From Terrabacter sp. 28 (GTDB lineage Bacteria > Actinomycetota > Actinomycetes > Actinomycetales > Dermatophilaceae): a stretch of 64,000 nt of DNA. Below are positions 6,944 through 16,068 of this stretch, piece by piece; position 1 is the stretch's first letter, and each line of letters opens with the position of its first letter. Position numbers and translations under genes: made by a program. The notes under the pieces are model-generated. The model was not told the DNA's origin and did no database searches. It saw only the letters and a list, made by a program, of their open reading frames with translations. The DNA lies in assembly GCA_000955875.1 (NCBI GenBank), contig JYOE01000007.1:267379-331378 (forward strand). The letters are read 5' to 3'.

Positions 6944-9187
6944 GTGACGCAGAGCAGGCGCGAGGTCCGCGCTGCCCAGCTGGCCAACAGCGGCGGCCGC
7001 GGGGGTCGTAGGTCCGGCGGAGACCGCAACGGCGGCGCCGGCTTTTCCGACGGCGGCGACGGCGAGGGCCGCACCGGTTGGAAGAAGTGGGCGATCGGCA
7101 CCCTGAAGTGGGGCTCGATCGCGGCCGGCGTGCTGCTCGTGCTCGGCACCATCGGTGTCGTCATCGCCTACAACCAGACCGCGATCCCGCAGCCGAACGA
7201 CCTCGCCAACAAGCAGGTCTCGATCGTCTACTACTCCGACGGCAAGACCGAGCTCGACCGCATCGCCGTCCAGGACGGCAACCGCGAGTCGGTGAAGCTG
7301 AACCGCGTGCCGAAGTACGTCCAGGACGCCCACATCGCCGCGGAGGACCGCACGTTCTACCAGAACAACGGCATCTCGGTCGGCGGCATCCTGCGTGCCG
7401 TCAAGACCAGCGTCACGGGCGAGGCCCAGGTCGGTGGCTCCACCATCACGCAGCAGTACGTCAAGAACTACTTCCTCACCCAGGACCGCACGCTGAGCCG
7501 AAAGGCTCGCGAGATCCTCATCGCCGTCAAGATCGACGGCCAGCTCTCCAAGGGCGAGATCCTCGAGAAGTACCTCAACACCATCTACTACGGCCGCGGC
7601 GCCTACGGCATCCAGAGCGCGGCCAAGGCGTACTTCGGCAAGGACGTCGGCAAGCTCACCGTCTCCGAGGGTGCCGTGCTCGCGTCGGTCATCAACGCGC
7701 CGTCGCTCTTCGACCCCGCCAACGGCGAACGGGCCAAGGCCAACCTCGAGAAGCGCTACGCGTACGTGCTCAACGGCATGGTCGAGGAGGGCTGGCTGAG
7801 CGCCGCCGACCGGGCGCAGCGCACCGAGCTGCCCAAGATCCTCCCGTACACGGGGGTCAAGTCGACGTCGGGCCCCAACGGGTACATCACGGCGCAGGTC
7901 AAGCGTGACCTGCTCACGACCGGCCTCACCGACCGCGAGATCGACAACGGCGGCCTGCGCATCGTCACCACCATCGACAAGAAGGCCCAGACCGCCGCGA
8001 TCGCCGCGATGAAGGACAACCTGCCGAAGCAGGTCAAGGGCGGCCTCGTCGCCATCAAGCCCGGCGACGGCGCGGTCGTGGCCATGTACGGCGGCGCCGA
8101 CTACGCGAAGGACCAGTACAACACCGCGACCCAGGCGATCATGCAGGGCGGCTCGAACTTCAAGCCGTTCGGCGTGCTCGCCGCGGTGCGCGAGGGCATC
8201 TCGACGAAGACGAAGTTCGACGGGAAGACCCCGCAGACCTTCAAGGACGTCAAGATCAACAACTTCGAGGACACGTCCTACGGCAAGGTCGACATGCGCC
8301 GCATGATCGGTCGCTCGATCAACACCGCCTTCGTGGCGCTCAACGAGCAGATCGGTCCGAGCGCGACGAAGCAGGCGGCCATCGACGCCGGCATCCCGGC
8401 GAACACCCCCGGCCTCGGCACCGACCTCACCAACATCCTGGGCACCGCCAGCCCCCACGTCATCGACATGGCCTCGGCGTACTCCACCATCGCGTCGCAG
8501 GGCGTGCGCGCCAAGCCCTACCTCGTCAAGAAGGTCACCTCGTCGAGCGGCGACTTCACCTACGAGGCGAAGCCGCAGGCCAAGCGTGCCTTCGACCAGG
8601 ACGTCACGGCCGACGTCACCGACGCCATGACCTACACGGTCAAGCCGGGCGGCACCGCCACGAAGATCGGGCGCACGCTCGACCGGCCGGTCGCGGGCAA
8701 GACCGGAACGTCGGAGGAGAACCGGTCGAAGTGGTTCTCCGGCTTCATCCCGCAGCTGGCCGTGTCGGTGGGCATGTACAAGCCCACCGCCGACGGCAAG
8801 AGCAGCCAGACGCTCAGCCCTGAGGAGTCGTCGCTCTACGACGGCTCGACCATCCCGGCCAACATCTGGCTCGACTTCATGAAGGTCGTCACCGACAACA
8901 TGGAGGTCCAGGAGTTCCCGCAGCGCGCCGGTGTCGGCGACGACAAGGTGCCCACCCCCACGCCGACGTTCACGCCGCCCCCGGTCACCACGACCCAGGA
9001 GCCGACGACCACGGAGGCGCCGACGACGACCACCACGGCGCCGCCGACGACGAAGCCGACGAAGACGAACGGCACCGGCAAGCCGACGCCGCCGCCGATT
9101 ACCACGTCGCAGCCGACGGTCACCATCCCGCTCCCGGGCCCGACGAGCACCAAGCCGGGCGGGGGCGGCGGGGGTGGCGGCGGGTGA
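6944..9187 (+). CDS. Class A penicillin-binding protein (transglycosylase/transpeptidase)
   Basis: This 747-aa bifunctional peptidoglycan synthase is of the PonA type. A Gly/Arg-rich cytoplasmic head (1-50) and one transmembrane helix (about 55-76) come first. The GT51 domain follows, with catalytic Glu134 in AAEDRTFY and GGSTITQQYVKN. The transpeptidase domain has S404-N-F-K, S458-I-N and K586-T-G-T. The C-terminus (about 665-747) is a wall-spanning Pro/Thr tail ending in nine glycines. The start is GTG, preceded by GGAGCAGG. The position upstream of the GT87-like gene and rpsF matches the mycobacterial ponA1-Rv0051-rpsF order. Confidence 0.94.
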   Translation: MTQSRREVRAAQLANSGGRGGRRSGGDRNGGAGFSDGGDGEGRTGWKKWAIGTLKWGSIAAGVLLVLGTIGVVIAYNQTAIPQPNDLANKQVSIVYYSDGKTELDRIAVQDGNRESVKLNRVPKYVQDAHIAAEDRTFYQNNGISVGGILRAVKTSVTGEAQVGGSTITQQYVKNYFLTQDRTLSRKAREILIAVKIDGQLSKGEILEKYLNTIYYGRGAYGIQSAAKAYFGKDVGKLTVSEGAVLASVINAPSLFDPANGERAKANLEKRYAYVLNGMVEEGWLSAADRAQRTELPKILPYTGVKSTSGPNGYITAQVKRDLLTTGLTDREIDNGGLRIVTTIDKKAQTAAIAAMKDNLPKQVKGGLVAIKPGDGAVVAMYGGADYAKDQYNTATQAIMQGGSNFKPFGVLAAVREGISTKTKFDGKTPQTFKDVKINNFEDTSYGKVDMRRMIGRSINTAFVALNEQIGPSATKQAAIDAGIPANTPGLGTDLTNILGTASPHVIDMASAYSTIASQGVRAKPYLVKKVTSSSGDFTYEAKPQAKRAFDQDVTADVTDAMTYTVKPGGTATKIGRTLDRPVAGKTGTSEENRSKWFSGFIPQLAVSVGMYKPTADGKSSQTLSPEESSLYDGSTIPANIWLDFMKVVTDNMEVQEFPQRAGVGDDKVPTPTPTFTPPPVTTTQEPTTTEAPTTTTTAPPTTKPTKTNGTGKPTPPPITTSQPTVTIPLPGPTSTKPGGGGGGGGG

Positions 9188-9226
9188 CCCCGGCCGAGGG
9201 CGTGGTGACCGCCCGGTGAGCCAACG

Positions 9227-10594
9227 GTGAGCCGCCGCACTGCCGAGAGCGTCGACGACCCCGTCGTGCGGGCGGCCTCCGAGATCATCGGAGGGCCCCG
9301 CGGACGGTATGCCGCCGCGCGCGAGCTCCCGTGGCTGCTCACGGCAGCCGTGCTGTCCGCCCTGACCGCGGTCACGGCGGGGCTCGGCATCCTGCTGCGC
9401 GCGCCGTGCCTGCGCACCGGGTTCACCGGTGACACGCAGTTCTGGAGCGCCTGCTACGCCGACCTGCCGACCGCGTACCGCGACCAGGACGTCAAGGCCG
9501 GCCTCGCGGCATACCTGCAGGGTGGCGACGGGGCGCCGGTCACCGGGCAGCCGCCCGTCACGGGCCTCGTGCTGACGGCGCTCGCGAGCCTCGGCCCCGA
9601 CGGCGGGTCGCTGCGCACGCGGGCCGCCTGGTACTTCGCGCTGTGGTCGGTGCTGCTGACCCTGCTGCTGCTCGCGGTCGTCTGGCTCGTCGCGTCCTCC
9701 GCCGCCCGTCCGTTCTCGGCCGCGCACGTCGCGGTCTCGCCCGTGGTCGCGCTCGCCGCGTTCGTGTCGGCCGACCTGCTCGGGGTCGCCCTCGCCACCG
9801 CCGGCATGTGGGCGTGGTCCCGCCGCAACCCGACGCTGGCGGGCGTCCTGCTCGGCCTCGCCATCGGCGCCCGCAGCTACCCGGTGGTCATCGTCATCGC
9901 CATCGTGCTGCTCGGCGTCCGTTCCGGGCGGCTGCGCGAGGCGGGTCGCACGGCAGGCTACGCGCTGCTGACCTTCGGGGCCCTGCTGTCGGCGACCTGG
10001 CTGCTCAACCGTGGCGCCGCGGCCTCCCCCTACCAGGAGTGGGTGTCGGCCCCGGCGGGCTACGGCTCCCCGTGGCTGCTGCCCCAGCTCGCGGGCCACC
10101 CGCTGCCCGAGGGCGCCGTGACGGGCCTCGCGGTCCTCGGCTGGCTCGTCGCGGTGCTGGTCGGTGCCGTGCTGGCACTCTCGTCGGCGAGGCGGCCCGC
10201 CCTCGCCGAGGTGTCGCTCGTCATGGTCGGCATCGTGCTCGTCACCGGCAAGTCGTTCACGGTGCAGAGCTCGCTCTGGCTGCTGCCCCTCGTCGCCTGG
10301 TGCGCGCTCAAGTGGCGTGACCACCTCGTCTGGGCGGGCGCCGAGGCACTGAACTTCGTCGCCGTGTGGCTGACGATCGCGGCCACCTCGGTGCCCGACC
10401 GCGGCATGCCGCCCCAGTGGTACGCGTTCTTCTCGATGCTGCGCGTCGTCGCGGTGCTGTGGCTGGTCGCCGTCGTGTGGCTGCGCGCCCGCGAGCGCTG
10501 GGGCGGCTCGGACGAGACGCCGGGCCCCGAGGCCGACGACCTCGCCGGGCCGATGGCCGGCGCCGAGGACCGCCTCATCGTCCGCTTCTCCTGA
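9227..10594 (+). CDS. GT87/DUF2029-like polytopic membrane protein
   Basis: This 455-aa integral membrane protein has about ten hydrophobic helices and an acidic cytoplasmic C-terminus. It resembles the GT87 (DUF2029) family of polyprenyl-phosphate-sugar-dependent mannosyltransferases, and its counterpart downstream of ponA1 in mycobacteria is of that class. The first large extracytoplasmic loop (about 60-115) holds several Asp residues, including FTGDTQFW, where GT-C enzymes keep their catalytic acid. The start is GTG 39 bases after the PBP stop, so the two are probably co-transcribed. The exact sugar acceptor cannot be read from the sequence. Confidence 0.7.
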   Translation: MSRRTAESVDDPVVRAASEIIGGPRGRYAAARELPWLLTAAVLSALTAVTAGLGILLRAPCLRTGFTGDTQFWSACYADLPTAYRDQDVKAGLAAYLQGGDGAPVTGQPPVTGLVLTALASLGPDGGSLRTRAAWYFALWSVLLTLLLLAVVWLVASSAARPFSAAHVAVSPVVALAAFVSADLLGVALATAGMWAWSRRNPTLAGVLLGLAIGARSYPVVIVIAIVLLGVRSGRLREAGRTAGYALLTFGALLSATWLLNRGAAASPYQEWVSAPAGYGSPWLLPQLAGHPLPEGAVTGLAVLGWLVAVLVGAVLALSSARRPALAEVSLVMVGIVLVTGKSFTVQSSLWLLPLVAWCALKWRDHLVWAGAEALNFVAVWLTIAATSVPDRGMPPQWYAFFSMLRVVAVLWLVAVVWLRARERWGGSDETPGPEADDLAGPMAGAEDRLIVRFS

Positions 10595-10602
10595 GCCAGG
10601 GC

Positions 10603-10650
10603 GTGGGGCCGTGGGGCCGTGGGGCCGTGGGGCCGTGGGGCCGTGGGGCC
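10603..10650. repeat. 8-bp tandem repeat GTGGGGCC, six copies
   Basis: Six perfect units of GTGGGGCC lie 9 bases after the stop of the membrane-protein gene and before the rpsF leader. It is a candidate slippage (VNTR) locus. Confidence 0.92.
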
Positions 10651-10833
10651 GCGGGCGGTGTCGGCGGTTCGATTTCTGCGTATGCCGGGTCGCCCGGTAG
10701 TCTTGCCCAGTTCGTCGTGTGCCCTGCAGCCTGTGGATTCGAGCCGACCGGTGTCGGTGAGGTCTGCGAGGCTGGGACCCGGCTGGAAGACCAGGCGGGG
10801 CCAGGCCCACGGCGGGACGAATGCAACCCTCCT

Positions 10834-10854
10834 GTCACGAGAGAGACTCGTGAC
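10834..10854 (+). promoter_or_regulatory. Hairpin in the rpsF leader
   Basis: GTCACGAG pairs perfectly with CTCGTGAC around an AGAGA loop, followed by ACCGCCGAG and then the rpsF ribosome binding site AGAGGAGG. Bacterial rpsF leaders often carry a structure bound by S6:S18 for feedback control. Whether this is that element is a guess from position. Confidence 0.4.
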
Positions 10855-10884
10855 CGCCGAGACCAGAGGAGGTGGGTTAGAAGC

Positions 10885-11172
10885 ATGCGTCAGTACGAAC
10901 TCATGGTCATCCTCGACCCGGAGACCGAAGAGCGCACCGTCGACAAGACGATGGACAAGTTCCTCACCGTCGTGAAGAACGACGGCGGCACCGTCGACAA
11001 CGTCGACATCTGGGGCCGTCGCCGCCTCGCCTACGACATCAAGAAGAAGTCCGAGGGCATCTACGTCGTCGTCACGATGTCTGCTGAGCCGGCCACGGCC
11101 CAGGAGCTCGACCGCCAGCTGAACCTCAGCGAGTCGGTCATGCGCACGAAGCTGCTGCGCCCCGGCGCCTGA
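10885..11172 (+). CDS. rpsF: 30S ribosomal protein S6
   Basis: This 95-aa S6 begins [19 protein letters not shown] and carries the usual [19 protein letters not shown] core. It is the first gene of the rpsF-ssb-rpsR-rplI ribosomal and replication cluster. It ends in KLLRPGA and has no acidic Glu-rich C-terminal tail of the kind that E. coli RimK extends, which bears on the RimK homologue further along the window. The AGGAGG lies about 12 bases before ATG, with a hairpin in the leader. Confidence 0.97.
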   Translation: MRQYELMVILDPETEERTVDKTMDKFLTVVKNDGGTVDNVDIWGRRRLAYDIKKKSEGIYVVVTMSAEPATAQELDRQLNLSESVMRTKLLRPGA

Positions 11173-11231
11173 TTCAGCTCGTTCACTGAACCGCTCGATC
11201 AACCAAAGATCACCCAAAGAAGGACTGGTCC

Positions 11232-11849
11232 ATGGCAGGCGACACCGTCATCACGATCATCGGCAACCTGACCGCCGACCCCGAGCTGCGTTTCACGCCG
11301 TCCGGTGCCGCGGTCGCGAACTTCACCGTGGCCTCGACGCCGCGGCAGTTCGACCGCCAGAGCAATGAGTGGAAGGACGGCGAGACGCTGTTCATGCGCT
11401 GCTCGGTGTGGCGCGACGCGGCGGAGAACGTCGCCGAGTCGCTCCAGCGGGGCATGCGCGTGATCGTGTCCGGCCGCCTGAAGTCTCGTTCCTACGAGAC
11501 GAAGGAAGGCGAGAAGCGCACCGTCGTGGAGATGGACGTCGACGAGATCGGCCCGTCCCTGCGCAGCGCGACCGCGAAGGTCAACAAGACCCAGCGCGGT
11601 GGCGGCGGTGGCGGCTTCGGCGGCGGCCAGGGCGCCCAGGGCGGCGGCTGGAGCGGTGGCTCCGGCGGCGGCGCGGCCGAGGACCCGTGGGCGACCGGTG
11701 GCAACGCCGGTGGCCAGGGTGCTCAGGGCGGCGGCAGCCAGGGTGGCTGGGGACAGCCGGCCGGTGGCCAGCCCGCAGCTCAGCCCTCCGGTGGCCAGCA
11801 GGGCGGTGGCTGGGGCTCGGCCCCCAGCTACGACGAGCCCCCCTTCTGA
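11232..11849 (+). CDS. ssb: Single-stranded DNA-binding protein
   Basis: This 205-aa SSB has an N-terminal OB fold (about 1-110, [33 protein letters not shown]). A long Gly/Gln-rich flexible linker follows, and the conserved acidic interaction tip DEPPF recruits repair and replication partners. The length and linker are typical of the actinobacterial housekeeping SSB encoded between rpsF and rpsR. ATG is preceded by GAAGGACTGG. The low-complexity linker is encoded by GGC/GGT-rich repeats. Confidence 0.97.
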   Translation: MAGDTVITIIGNLTADPELRFTPSGAAVANFTVASTPRQFDRQSNEWKDGETLFMRCSVWRDAAENVAESLQRGMRVIVSGRLKSRSYETKEGEKRTVVEMDVDEIGPSLRSATAKVNKTQRGGGGGGFGGGQGAQGGGWSGGSGGGAAEDPWATGGNAGGQGAQGGGSQGGWGQPAGGQPAAQPSGGQQGGGWGSAPSYDEPPF

Positions 11850-11915
11850 TCGAGCAGGTCAGCACCGTCGTGCGGTGACCGCGCCGCACGACACACCCCA
11901 GTAGTTCAGAACCAT

Positions 11916-11935
11916 CCCGGGGCACGAACCCCGGG
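11916..11935 (+). promoter_or_regulatory. GC hairpin between ssb and rpsR
   Basis: CCCGGGG and CCCCGGG form a 7-bp stem with loop CACGAA in the 112-base ssb-rpsR gap. It may be an attenuator or processing site within the operon. No U-tract follows. Confidence 0.5.
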
Positions 11936-11961
11936 CTCTCATCAAGAAGGAGAGCACCACG

Positions 11962-12198
11962 ATGGCAAAGCCCGTTGTGCGCAAGCCCAAGAAGAAGGCC
12001 AACCCGCTGAAGGCGGCGAAGGTCGAGAACATCGACTACAAGGACACCGCGCTCCTGCGCAAGTTCATCTCCGACCGCGGCAAGATCCGCGCGCGTCGCG
12101 TGACCGGTGTGTCCGTCCAGGAGCAGCGTCTCATCGCCACGGCCGTCAAGAACGCCCGTGAGATGGCCCTGCTGCCCTACTCGAGCTCGGCTCGCTGA
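11962..12198 (+). CDS. rpsR: 30S ribosomal protein S18
   Basis: This 78-aa S18 has the conserved [24 protein letters not shown] core. It has no cysteine at all, so it is the zinc-independent type. It pairs with S6 in the small-subunit platform. AAGGAGAG lies just upstream of ATG, and the gene is separated from ssb by a short hairpin-containing gap. Confidence 0.97.
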   Translation: MAKPVVRKPKKKANPLKAAKVENIDYKDTALLRKFISDRGKIRARRVTGVSVQEQRLIATAVKNAREMALLPYSSSAR

Positions 12199-12224
12199 GC
12201 CCCGCTCGAGAACAGGAGAACATC

Positions 12225-12671
12225 ATGAAGCTCATTCTCACGCACGAGGTCTCGGGTCTCGGTGAGGCCGGCGACATCGTCGAGGTCAAGGACGGCTACG
12301 GCCGCAACTTCCTGCTCCCGCGCGGTCTCGCGACCCCGTGGACCAAGGGTGGCCAGAAGCAGGTCGACGCCCTGACCAAGGGCCGCGAGGTCCGCTCGAT
12401 CAAGGACCTCGACCAGGCCAAGGGCATCAAGGGTCAGCTCGAGGCCTCCTCGGTCAAGGTGCCGGCCAAGTCCGGCCAGTCGGGTCGCCTCTTCGGCGCC
12501 GTCAGCAACGGTGACATCGCCGCTGCCGTCAAGGCTGCCGGTGGCCCCGAGCTCGACAAGCGCAAGATCGAGGTCAAGCAGGCCATCAAGACGCTCGGCT
12601 CCTACGAGGCGACCGTCCGTCTGCACCCCGAGGTCGCGGCGACCCTCAAGTTCGAGGTCGTCCCCGCCTGA
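12225..12671 (+). CDS. rplI: 50S ribosomal protein L9
   Basis: This 148-aa L9 has the N-terminal RNA-binding domain ([28 protein letters not shown]), the connecting helix, and the C-terminal domain ending LKFEVVPA. It is the last gene of the rpsF cluster: a strong terminator follows. In many actinobacteria dnaB follows close behind, whereas here dnaB is 21 kb away. Confidence 0.97.
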   Translation: MKLILTHEVSGLGEAGDIVEVKDGYGRNFLLPRGLATPWTKGGQKQVDALTKGREVRSIKDLDQAKGIKGQLEASSVKVPAKSGQSGRLFGAVSNGDIAAAVKAAGGPELDKRKIEVKQAIKTLGSYEATVRLHPEVAATLKFEVVPA

Positions 12672-12703
12672 GCCCAGGCTCACCAGCACCTCAGCAGCAC
12701 GGT

Positions 12704-12742
12704 CGAAGGGCCGGGATCTGCATCGCGGGTCCCGGCCCTTCG
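12704..12742 (+). terminator. Terminator after rplI
   Basis: CGAAGGGCCGGGA pairs perfectly (13 bp) with TCCCGGCCCTTCG across a 13-base loop, 33 bases after the rplI stop. It sits between converging genes. Confidence 0.85.
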
Positions 12743-12766
12743 TCATGCCGTGGTGTACCGGTGTCG

Positions 12767-13201
12767 TCAGGCGCGGCGCAGGTTGACCGCCGCATCGAAG
12801 AGGTTCCACGGGGTGTTGCCATCGCTGTCGGTCACCTCGACGTGGCCGTGGACCTGGACCCGCCCGGCGCGCAACCCGCCCGCCGGTGCCGTGACCGTCC
12901 AGTCTCTCGTGGTCCCGTCGCACGTGACGGCGACCGACCCCGTGGTGGACACGCCCGCACGGGTGACGAGCTCGACACCGATCGTCCCGGGCCCCGACGT
13001 CGCCTCGGGGTCGGGAACGATGCAGGAGTAGGTGCCGCCCACCGTGATCCGCCCGTCGGCGAGGACGGCCTGGCGGTCGACGGTAACGGTGCTGAAGCCC
13101 GGCGCGCCACCGGCGTGCGCCGGCGCGACCGTGACAGTGGTCGCCGTGAGGGCGGCGGAGCCGGCGAGGGCGAGGGCGGTGAAGGTGCGCGTGATGGACA
13201 T
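12767..13201 (-). CDS. Small secreted protein (DUF6299-like)
   Basis: This 144-aa protein has a clear Sec signal peptide (MSITRTFTALALAGSAALTA, cleavage near APAHA-GG, about residue 30). The mature part is a beta-rich domain of about 110 residues with two cysteines (TYSC, VTCD) that could form one disulfide. It resembles actinobacterial exported proteins of the DUF6299 kind, though that call is from memory of the pattern. No enzymatic motif is visible. It is a single gene, convergent with rplI. Confidence 0.6.
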   Translation of the reverse strand: MSITRTFTALALAGSAALTATTVTVAPAHAGGAPGFSTVTVDRQAVLADGRITVGGTYSCIVPDPEATSGPGTIGVELVTRAGVSTTGSVAVTCDGTTRDWTVTAPAGGLRAGRVQVHGHVEVTDSDGNTPWNLFDAAVNLRRA

Positions 13202-13312
13202 TCGTGGATCCCCTTGTCTGCTGGGCTCGTTCGTCGAGCCACTGCCACCTAGAACCCTCGGTGCGCCGGATCGGTTGCCAGCCCCGCAGAGATTTCTTTG
13301 GTGCCCCCACCA

Positions 13313-13481
13313 GTCGAGTGCTCAGTCTTCTGCGTCGGGAAGTGGGCACTCGACGGAGACTGGGCGGGCTCCCCACGAGTCGAGTGCTCACTTTTCGACC
13401 CACTCATGAGTCGAGTGCTCGGTTCCTGAGGCCTCCGCCGAGCCGGGTGCCCGGTTCGCGTGTCGGAAAGTGAGCACTCGA
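13313..13481. repeat. Cluster of GTCGAGTGCTCA inverted repeats
   Basis: This cluster fills most of the 324-base gap between the secreted-protein gene and the lacI gene. Direct copies start at 13313, 13379 and 13410; inverted copies (GTCGG..AGTG.GCACTCGA) lie at 13334-13354 and 13462-13481; a decayed copy is at 13441-13456. The pairs 13313/13334 and 13410/13462 can fold into hairpins. The same 21-bp unit recurs at 21430-21504 and 47884. No gene is seen in this gap. Confidence 0.85.
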
Positions 13482-13525
13482 GTGCTTGGGCGGGGCCAAT
13501 GGCGGACTCGACCATGTGCTCTGGG

Positions 13526-14557
13526 TCAGGCGGAGTCGCGCTCGACGAGGTGCGTGGCGAGGGTCGTGACGCGAGGGGGAGTCTCGCCGGCGAGCAGCCG
13601 CAGCAGGGTGTCTGCCATGACGACACCCATCTCCTGCGCCGGCTGTGCCACGGTCGTGAGGCCGACCTTGCCCCGCGTGGCGTAGGGGCTGTTGTCGAAG
13701 CCCACGATGGCGACGTCGCCGGGCACCGAGAGGCCCCGCTCCTCGAGGGCGAGGAGGGCGCCGCTCGCCATGAGGTCGCTCGCGACGAAGATCGCGTCGA
13801 CGTCGGGGTGCTCGTCGACGAGGGCGAGCGCGGCCCGGATGCCGCCGGCCTCGGTGAAGTCGCCGTGCGCGATGCGGTGGTCCGACAGCCCGGCGGCCGC
13901 GAGGGCATCGCGCCACCCGAGCTCGCGGTCGACGGAGGCGGGCATGTCGGCCGGGCCCGTGATCGTGGCGATGTTGTGGTGCCCCCGCCCGACCAGGTGC
14001 TCGACGGCGTGCCGCGCACCGGTCCGGTTGTCGACGTCGATGTAGTAGTCGCCGGGGTGGGCGATCTCGCCGATCGGGCGGCCACCGAAGACGACGGGGA
14101 GCGAGCGGCCGAGCGAGGCGAGGAAGTGGTCGCCCGAGTGGTGCGAGACGACCAGCGCTCCGTCGACGTTGCCGCCGAGCAGGTAGCGGCGGGTCTTCTC
14201 CGACGGCGAGCTCGGGTGCGTCAGCTGGAGGTTGAGCACGTAGTCGCTGTCGTCGAGCCGGTCGCTGATGCCCTGGACCACGTCGGCGAAGTACGGGTCG
14301 CCGAAGAAGCGGTGCGCGTCCTCGGGCACGACGAGCGCGATCGACATCGTCGCCCGTGCGACGAGGGAGCGGGCCGCCCGGTTCGGCACGTAGTTGAGCT
14401 CGGCGATGGCCTTCTCGACGACGGCGAGCACGTCGGGGCTGACCTTGGGCGAGCCGTTGATGACCCGTGAGACCGTGGCGCGGGACACGCCGGCCACCCG
14501 GGCGACCTCCTCGAGGGTGGGTCGCCCGACGGGCGATGCCAGCGTCCCGTCGCTCAT
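13526..14557 (-). CDS. LacI family repressor, CebR-like
   Basis: This 343-aa regulator has the LacI helix-turn-helix and hinge (TLEEVARVAGVSRATVSRVI, about 14-34, hinge VPNRAARSL) and a periplasmic-binding-type sugar domain. It is the last gene of a five-gene operon, and its ATG overlaps the stop of the beta-glucosidase gene (ATGA). Palindromes matching the CebR box in 12 of 14 positions lie in the operon promoter, so it very likely represses the operon until a beta-glucoside (cellobiose type) binds. In Streptomyces cebR is outside the operon; here it is inside. Confidence 0.88.
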   Translation of the reverse strand: MSDGTLASPVGRPTLEEVARVAGVSRATVSRVINGSPKVSPDVLAVVEKAIAELNYVPNRAARSLVARATMSIALVVPEDAHRFFGDPYFADVVQGISDRLDDSDYVLNLQLTHPSSPSEKTRRYLLGGNVDGALVVSHHSGDHFLASLGRSLPVVFGGRPIGEIAHPGDYYIDVDNRTGARHAVEHLVGRGHHNIATITGPADMPASVDRELGWRDALAAAGLSDHRIAHGDFTEAGGIRAALALVDEHPDVDAIFVASDLMASGALLALEERGLSVPGDVAIVGFDNSPYATRGKVGLTTVAQPAQEMGVVMADTLLRLLAGETPPRVTTLATHLVERDSA

Positions 14558-16068
14558 GCCTCGGTGTCTCCTGCAGGTCCGGTGTCCACGTCGTCGGTGG
14601 CGTCGGCTGCGGGGAGCAGCTGGCGGGTCGCGATGATGCGGGCGTAGTCGAGGGCGCTCGCCTTGGGCGTGCGCACCTGGGTGTCGTAGTCGACTCGGAC
14701 GATACCGAAGCGCTTCGCGTAGCCCCACGCCCACTCGAAGTTGTCGAGCAGCGACCAGTAGAAGTAGCCCCGTACGGGCACGCCGGCGTCGACCGCGTCG
14801 AGGACCGCGCCGAGGTGGGCCCGCACGTATGCCGTGCGCCCCCGGTCGTCGACGAAGCCGTCCTCGTCGGCGACGTCGTCGAAGGCGGCGCCGTTCTCCG
14901 TTACGTGCAGGACGGTGCCGGCGGGGCCCGCGTACTCCTCGTGGAGGCGCACGAGCAGGCGGGTCAGCCCCTCCGGCTGGATCTCCCAGTCCATCGCGGT
15001 GACGGGCAGGCCGCGCGGGTGGCGGAAGGAGGAGTCGGCGGCCGGGAAGGGCGAACGGGTCTCGCGACCGCCGTTGACGGAGTCGTCGAGGGCGGAGGCG
15101 GGCGGCTCGTGGCCGATCGCCTCACCGTTGTAGTAGTTGACGCCGAGGACGTCGATCGGCGTCGAGATGACGTCGAGGTCGCCGTCCATGATGTGGTCTT
15201 CGAGTCCCAGGTGGCGGACGTCCTCGAGCACGTCCGCCGGGTAGTGGCTCCGGAAGACCGGGTCGAGGAAGATCCGGTTCATCTGGCCGTCGACGCGGCG
15301 GGCGGCGTCGACGTCGCGCGGGTCGGACGGGTCGAGCGGGTCGGCCACCGTGAAGTTCAGCGTCAGACCGAGCTCGAGCGACGCGTCGCGGGCACGCAGC
15401 TCCTGGACCACCCGGCCGTGACCGAGCAGCAGGTGGTGCGCGGCAGCGAGCCCGTCGGCGGGCGACGTGCGCCCCGGGGCGTGCATGCCGCCGGTGTAGC
15501 CGAGGAACGCCGAGCAGAACGGCTCGTTGAGCGTGGTCCACGTGCGCACCCGGTCGCCGAGCCGGTCGTGGACGGCGAGCGAGTAGTCGACGAACCGGTC
15601 GACCGTCTCGCGCGACGTCCAGCCGCCGCGGTCCTCGAGCACTTGGGGCAGGTCCCAGTGGTAGAGGGTCAGCCAGGGCGCGATGCCGGCCTCGAGGAGC
15701 GAGTCGACGAGCCGCTCGTAGAAGTCGAGGCCCTTGGCGTTCACGGGCCCGCCGTCGGGGCAGACCCGGCCCCACGACGTCGAGAAACGGTAGGACTGGA
15801 GGCCGAGCGACCGCATCAGCTCGACGTCGGCGGCATACCTCGTGTGGTGCTCGCACGCGACGTCGCCGGTGTCTCCGTCGACGACGGCACCCGGCGTGTG
15901 CGCGAAGGTGTCCCAGATCGAGTCGGTGCGGCCGTCGACGTGCCGGGCCCCCTCGATCTGGTAGGCCGCGGTCGCGGCACCGAGGTCGAAGTCCCTCGGG
16001 ACCGGGCGGGCCTGGGTGACAAGGGTTCTCGCAGACGTGCGCAGCGAGGTGGCGGGGTTGGCGGTCAT
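14554..16068 (-). CDS. GH1 family beta-glucosidase
   Basis: This 504-aa GH1 enzyme hydrolyses imported beta-glucosides such as cellobiose in the cytoplasm (no signal peptide). The acid/base Glu is in TLNEPF (about residue 182) and the nucleophile Glu in VTENGAAF (about 393). FDLGAATAAYQIEGA near the N-terminus and YFYWSLLDNFEWAWGY near the C-terminus are further GH1 signatures. It overlaps the upstream permease gene and the downstream lacI gene by 4 bases each, showing tight coupling in the ABC-uptake operon. Confidence 0.93.
   Translation of the reverse strand: MTANPATSLRTSARTLVTQARPVPRDFDLGAATAAYQIEGARHVDGRTDSIWDTFAHTPGAVVDGDTGDVACEHHTRYAADVELMRSLGLQSYRFSTSWGRVCPDGGPVNAKGLDFYERLVDSLLEAGIAPWLTLYHWDLPQVLEDRGGWTSRETVDRFVDYSLAVHDRLGDRVRTWTTLNEPFCSAFLGYTGGMHAPGRTSPADGLAAAHHLLLGHGRVVQELRARDASLELGLTLNFTVADPLDPSDPRDVDAARRVDGQMNRIFLDPVFRSHYPADVLEDVRHLGLEDHIMDGDLDVISTPIDVLGVNYYNGEAIGHEPPASALDDSVNGGRETRSPFPAADSSFRHPRGLPVTAMDWEIQPEGLTRLLVRLHEEYAGPAGTVLHVTENGAAFDDVADEDGFVDDRGRTAYVRAHLGAVLDAVDAGVPVRGYFYWSLLDNFEWAWGYAKRFGIVRVDYDTQVRTPKASALDYARIIATRQLLPAADATDDVDTGPAGDTEA

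Noticed and set aside
6101..10810. A 1569-codon open frame on the minus strand antisense to the PBP and membrane-protein genes
   Set aside because: It is an artefact of high GC: the translation is Arg/Gly/Asp low-complexity except for its last 185 codons, which are the real sigma factor. The plus-strand genes have clear domains.
13313..13481. CRISPR array
   Set aside because: The copies are in both orientations with unequal spacing and no constant-length spacers, and no cas genes are nearby.
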